Origin: DATKCA01 sp035544675
GTDB taxonomy: Bacteria > Acidobacteriota > Thermoanaerobaculia > Gp7-AA8
DNA length: 35,689 nucleotides
Reading direction: 5' to 3'
NCBI GenBank assembly: GCA_035544675.1
Contig: DATKCA010000201.1
Location: 1 to 35,689 of the forward strand
In this document: in pieces, positions 35,423-35,689 of the stretch
How positions within the stretch are numbered: the first letter of the stretch is position 1
Layout: each line of letters starts with the position of its first letter
Translations under genes and position numbers: made by a program
Notes under the pieces: model-generated
Databases searched by the model: none
Told to the model about the DNA's origin: nothing
What the model saw: only the letters and a program-made list of their open reading frames with translations

Positions 35423-35623
35423 TTGACGGCCGGCCGCCGCATCGGGCACGATCCCCGAACCGTGAGCACCACCCGCTTCTCCTCGACCATGTGTATGCGC
35501 AGGCGGCCCCGCCGTGCGGAGGATGGGGTCTGACGTCTCGCGCACCTGACACGAGGTAGAGCGGGACCGAAGACGAGGTCCCGGGGCTGCAGACTCCATA
35601 CCGGAGCTGCGGCCTTTTTGTTT
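35423..35623 (+). ncRNA. Candidate unrecognised small RNA ending at an intrinsic terminator
   Basis: No plausible plus-strand coding region exists here, yet a strong plus-strand intrinsic terminator ends at 35623. A -35-like TTGACG lies at 35423-35428, with only a poor -10 match near 35447. The interval can form stable hairpins: CGCAGGCGG with CCGCCGTGCG (about 35498-35519), and CGGGACC with GGTCCCG (about 35562-35583). It does not match tRNA, tmRNA, RNase P RNA or SRP RNA as far as I can tell. The 5' end is a guess. Confidence 0.3.
35585..35623 (+). terminator. Intrinsic terminator (plus strand)
   Basis: A 12-bp stem (one G-T pair, one bulged A) forms from GGCTGCAG-A-CTCC (35585-35597) and GGAGCTGCGGCC (35603-35614), with loop ATACC. 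It is followed directly by TTTTTGTTT. This is the only hairpin in the window with a real T-run on its 3' side. The nearest upstream plus-strand gene is kdsA, more than 8 kb away. Confidence 0.75.
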
Positions 35624-35689
35624 CCCTCCGAACGACGCGACGGGTAACCGCCGACTCCAGGCGAACGGCCTTCCCAGGCCATGGGCATC

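Larger units (their letters stand above)
35355..35689. other. Intergenic region at the right edge
   Basis: These 335 bp upstream of the SDR gene hold no coding region I can support. A minus-strand frame open to the edge (down to about 35362) has Arg/Pro-rich, non-protein-like composition. The region must carry the promoter of the acyl-CoA operon on the minus strand, but no convincing -35/-10 pair was found. It also holds the plus-strand terminator and the candidate small RNA. Confidence 0.5.

Noticed and set aside
35362..35688. Minus-strand open frame upstream of the SDR gene
   Set aside because: Arg/Pro/Ser-rich composition, no ribosome-binding site or recognisable motif, and it crosses the strong terminator hairpin.

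Overview
The window is a GC-rich, gene-dense piece of chromosome from a Gram-negative bacterium. LPS-core (KDO) enzymes kdsA and kdsB, BamD, a CpoB/YbgF-like lipoprotein and large outer-membrane beta-barrels show a double membrane. Oar-like TonB receptors with an N-terminal carboxypeptidase-regulatory domain, a sulfatase with a TPR tail, and many TPR proteins point by inference to Acidobacteriota (perhaps a Thermoanaerobaculia-like lineage). No tRNA, rRNA, insertion sequence, phage gene or CRISPR array was seen.

Layout. 1-978 (+) is the C-terminal end of a sulfatase/TPR protein cut by the window edge. 1021-6495 (-) holds an Oar-like TonB receptor, Era GTPase and a CNNM/CorC-type membrane protein. 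6563-7216 (+) is an exported coiled-coil protein. 7396-15605 (-) is a nine-gene co-directional run, in transcription order: lon, PASTA protein, rpe, bamD, CpoB-like lipoprotein, TPR/cyclic-nucleotide-binding protein, def, flavin reductase, ppa. Several of these overlap by 4 nt. A PHP-domain phosphoesterase (15748-16713, +) is divergent from lon. 16770-21212 (-) holds an outer-membrane barrel protein, pyruvate kinase and DAHP synthase. 21315-22046 (+) and 22065-22997 (-) are two envelope proteins of unknown role. 23124-26903 (+) is kdsB, pyrG, a small membrane protein and kdsA, linking CTP supply to KDO synthesis and activation. 26906-35354 (-) is a seven-gene acyl-CoA catabolic operon: SDR, fused 3-hydroxyacyl-CoA dehydrogenase/enoyl-CoA hydratase, hotdog thioesterase, thiolase, ACAD11-like acyl-CoA dehydrogenase, APH-fold kinase and MFS transporter.

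Two points stand out. First, several intergenic gaps are filled by arrays of heptanucleotides. The heptamer sequence differs between sites, but the unit length is always seven, and the arrays are usually arranged as facing inverted arms. One array is translated as a 7-residue-period tail at the N-terminus of Era. Second, the last operon pairs a kinase and an acyl-CoA dehydrogenase that look like the two halves of ACAD10/ACAD11. This suggests breakdown of 4-hydroxyacyl-CoA through a phosphorylated intermediate, as in the levulinate (Lva) pathway. At the right edge a strong plus-strand intrinsic terminator has no plus-strand gene before it, which suggests an unrecognised small RNA.
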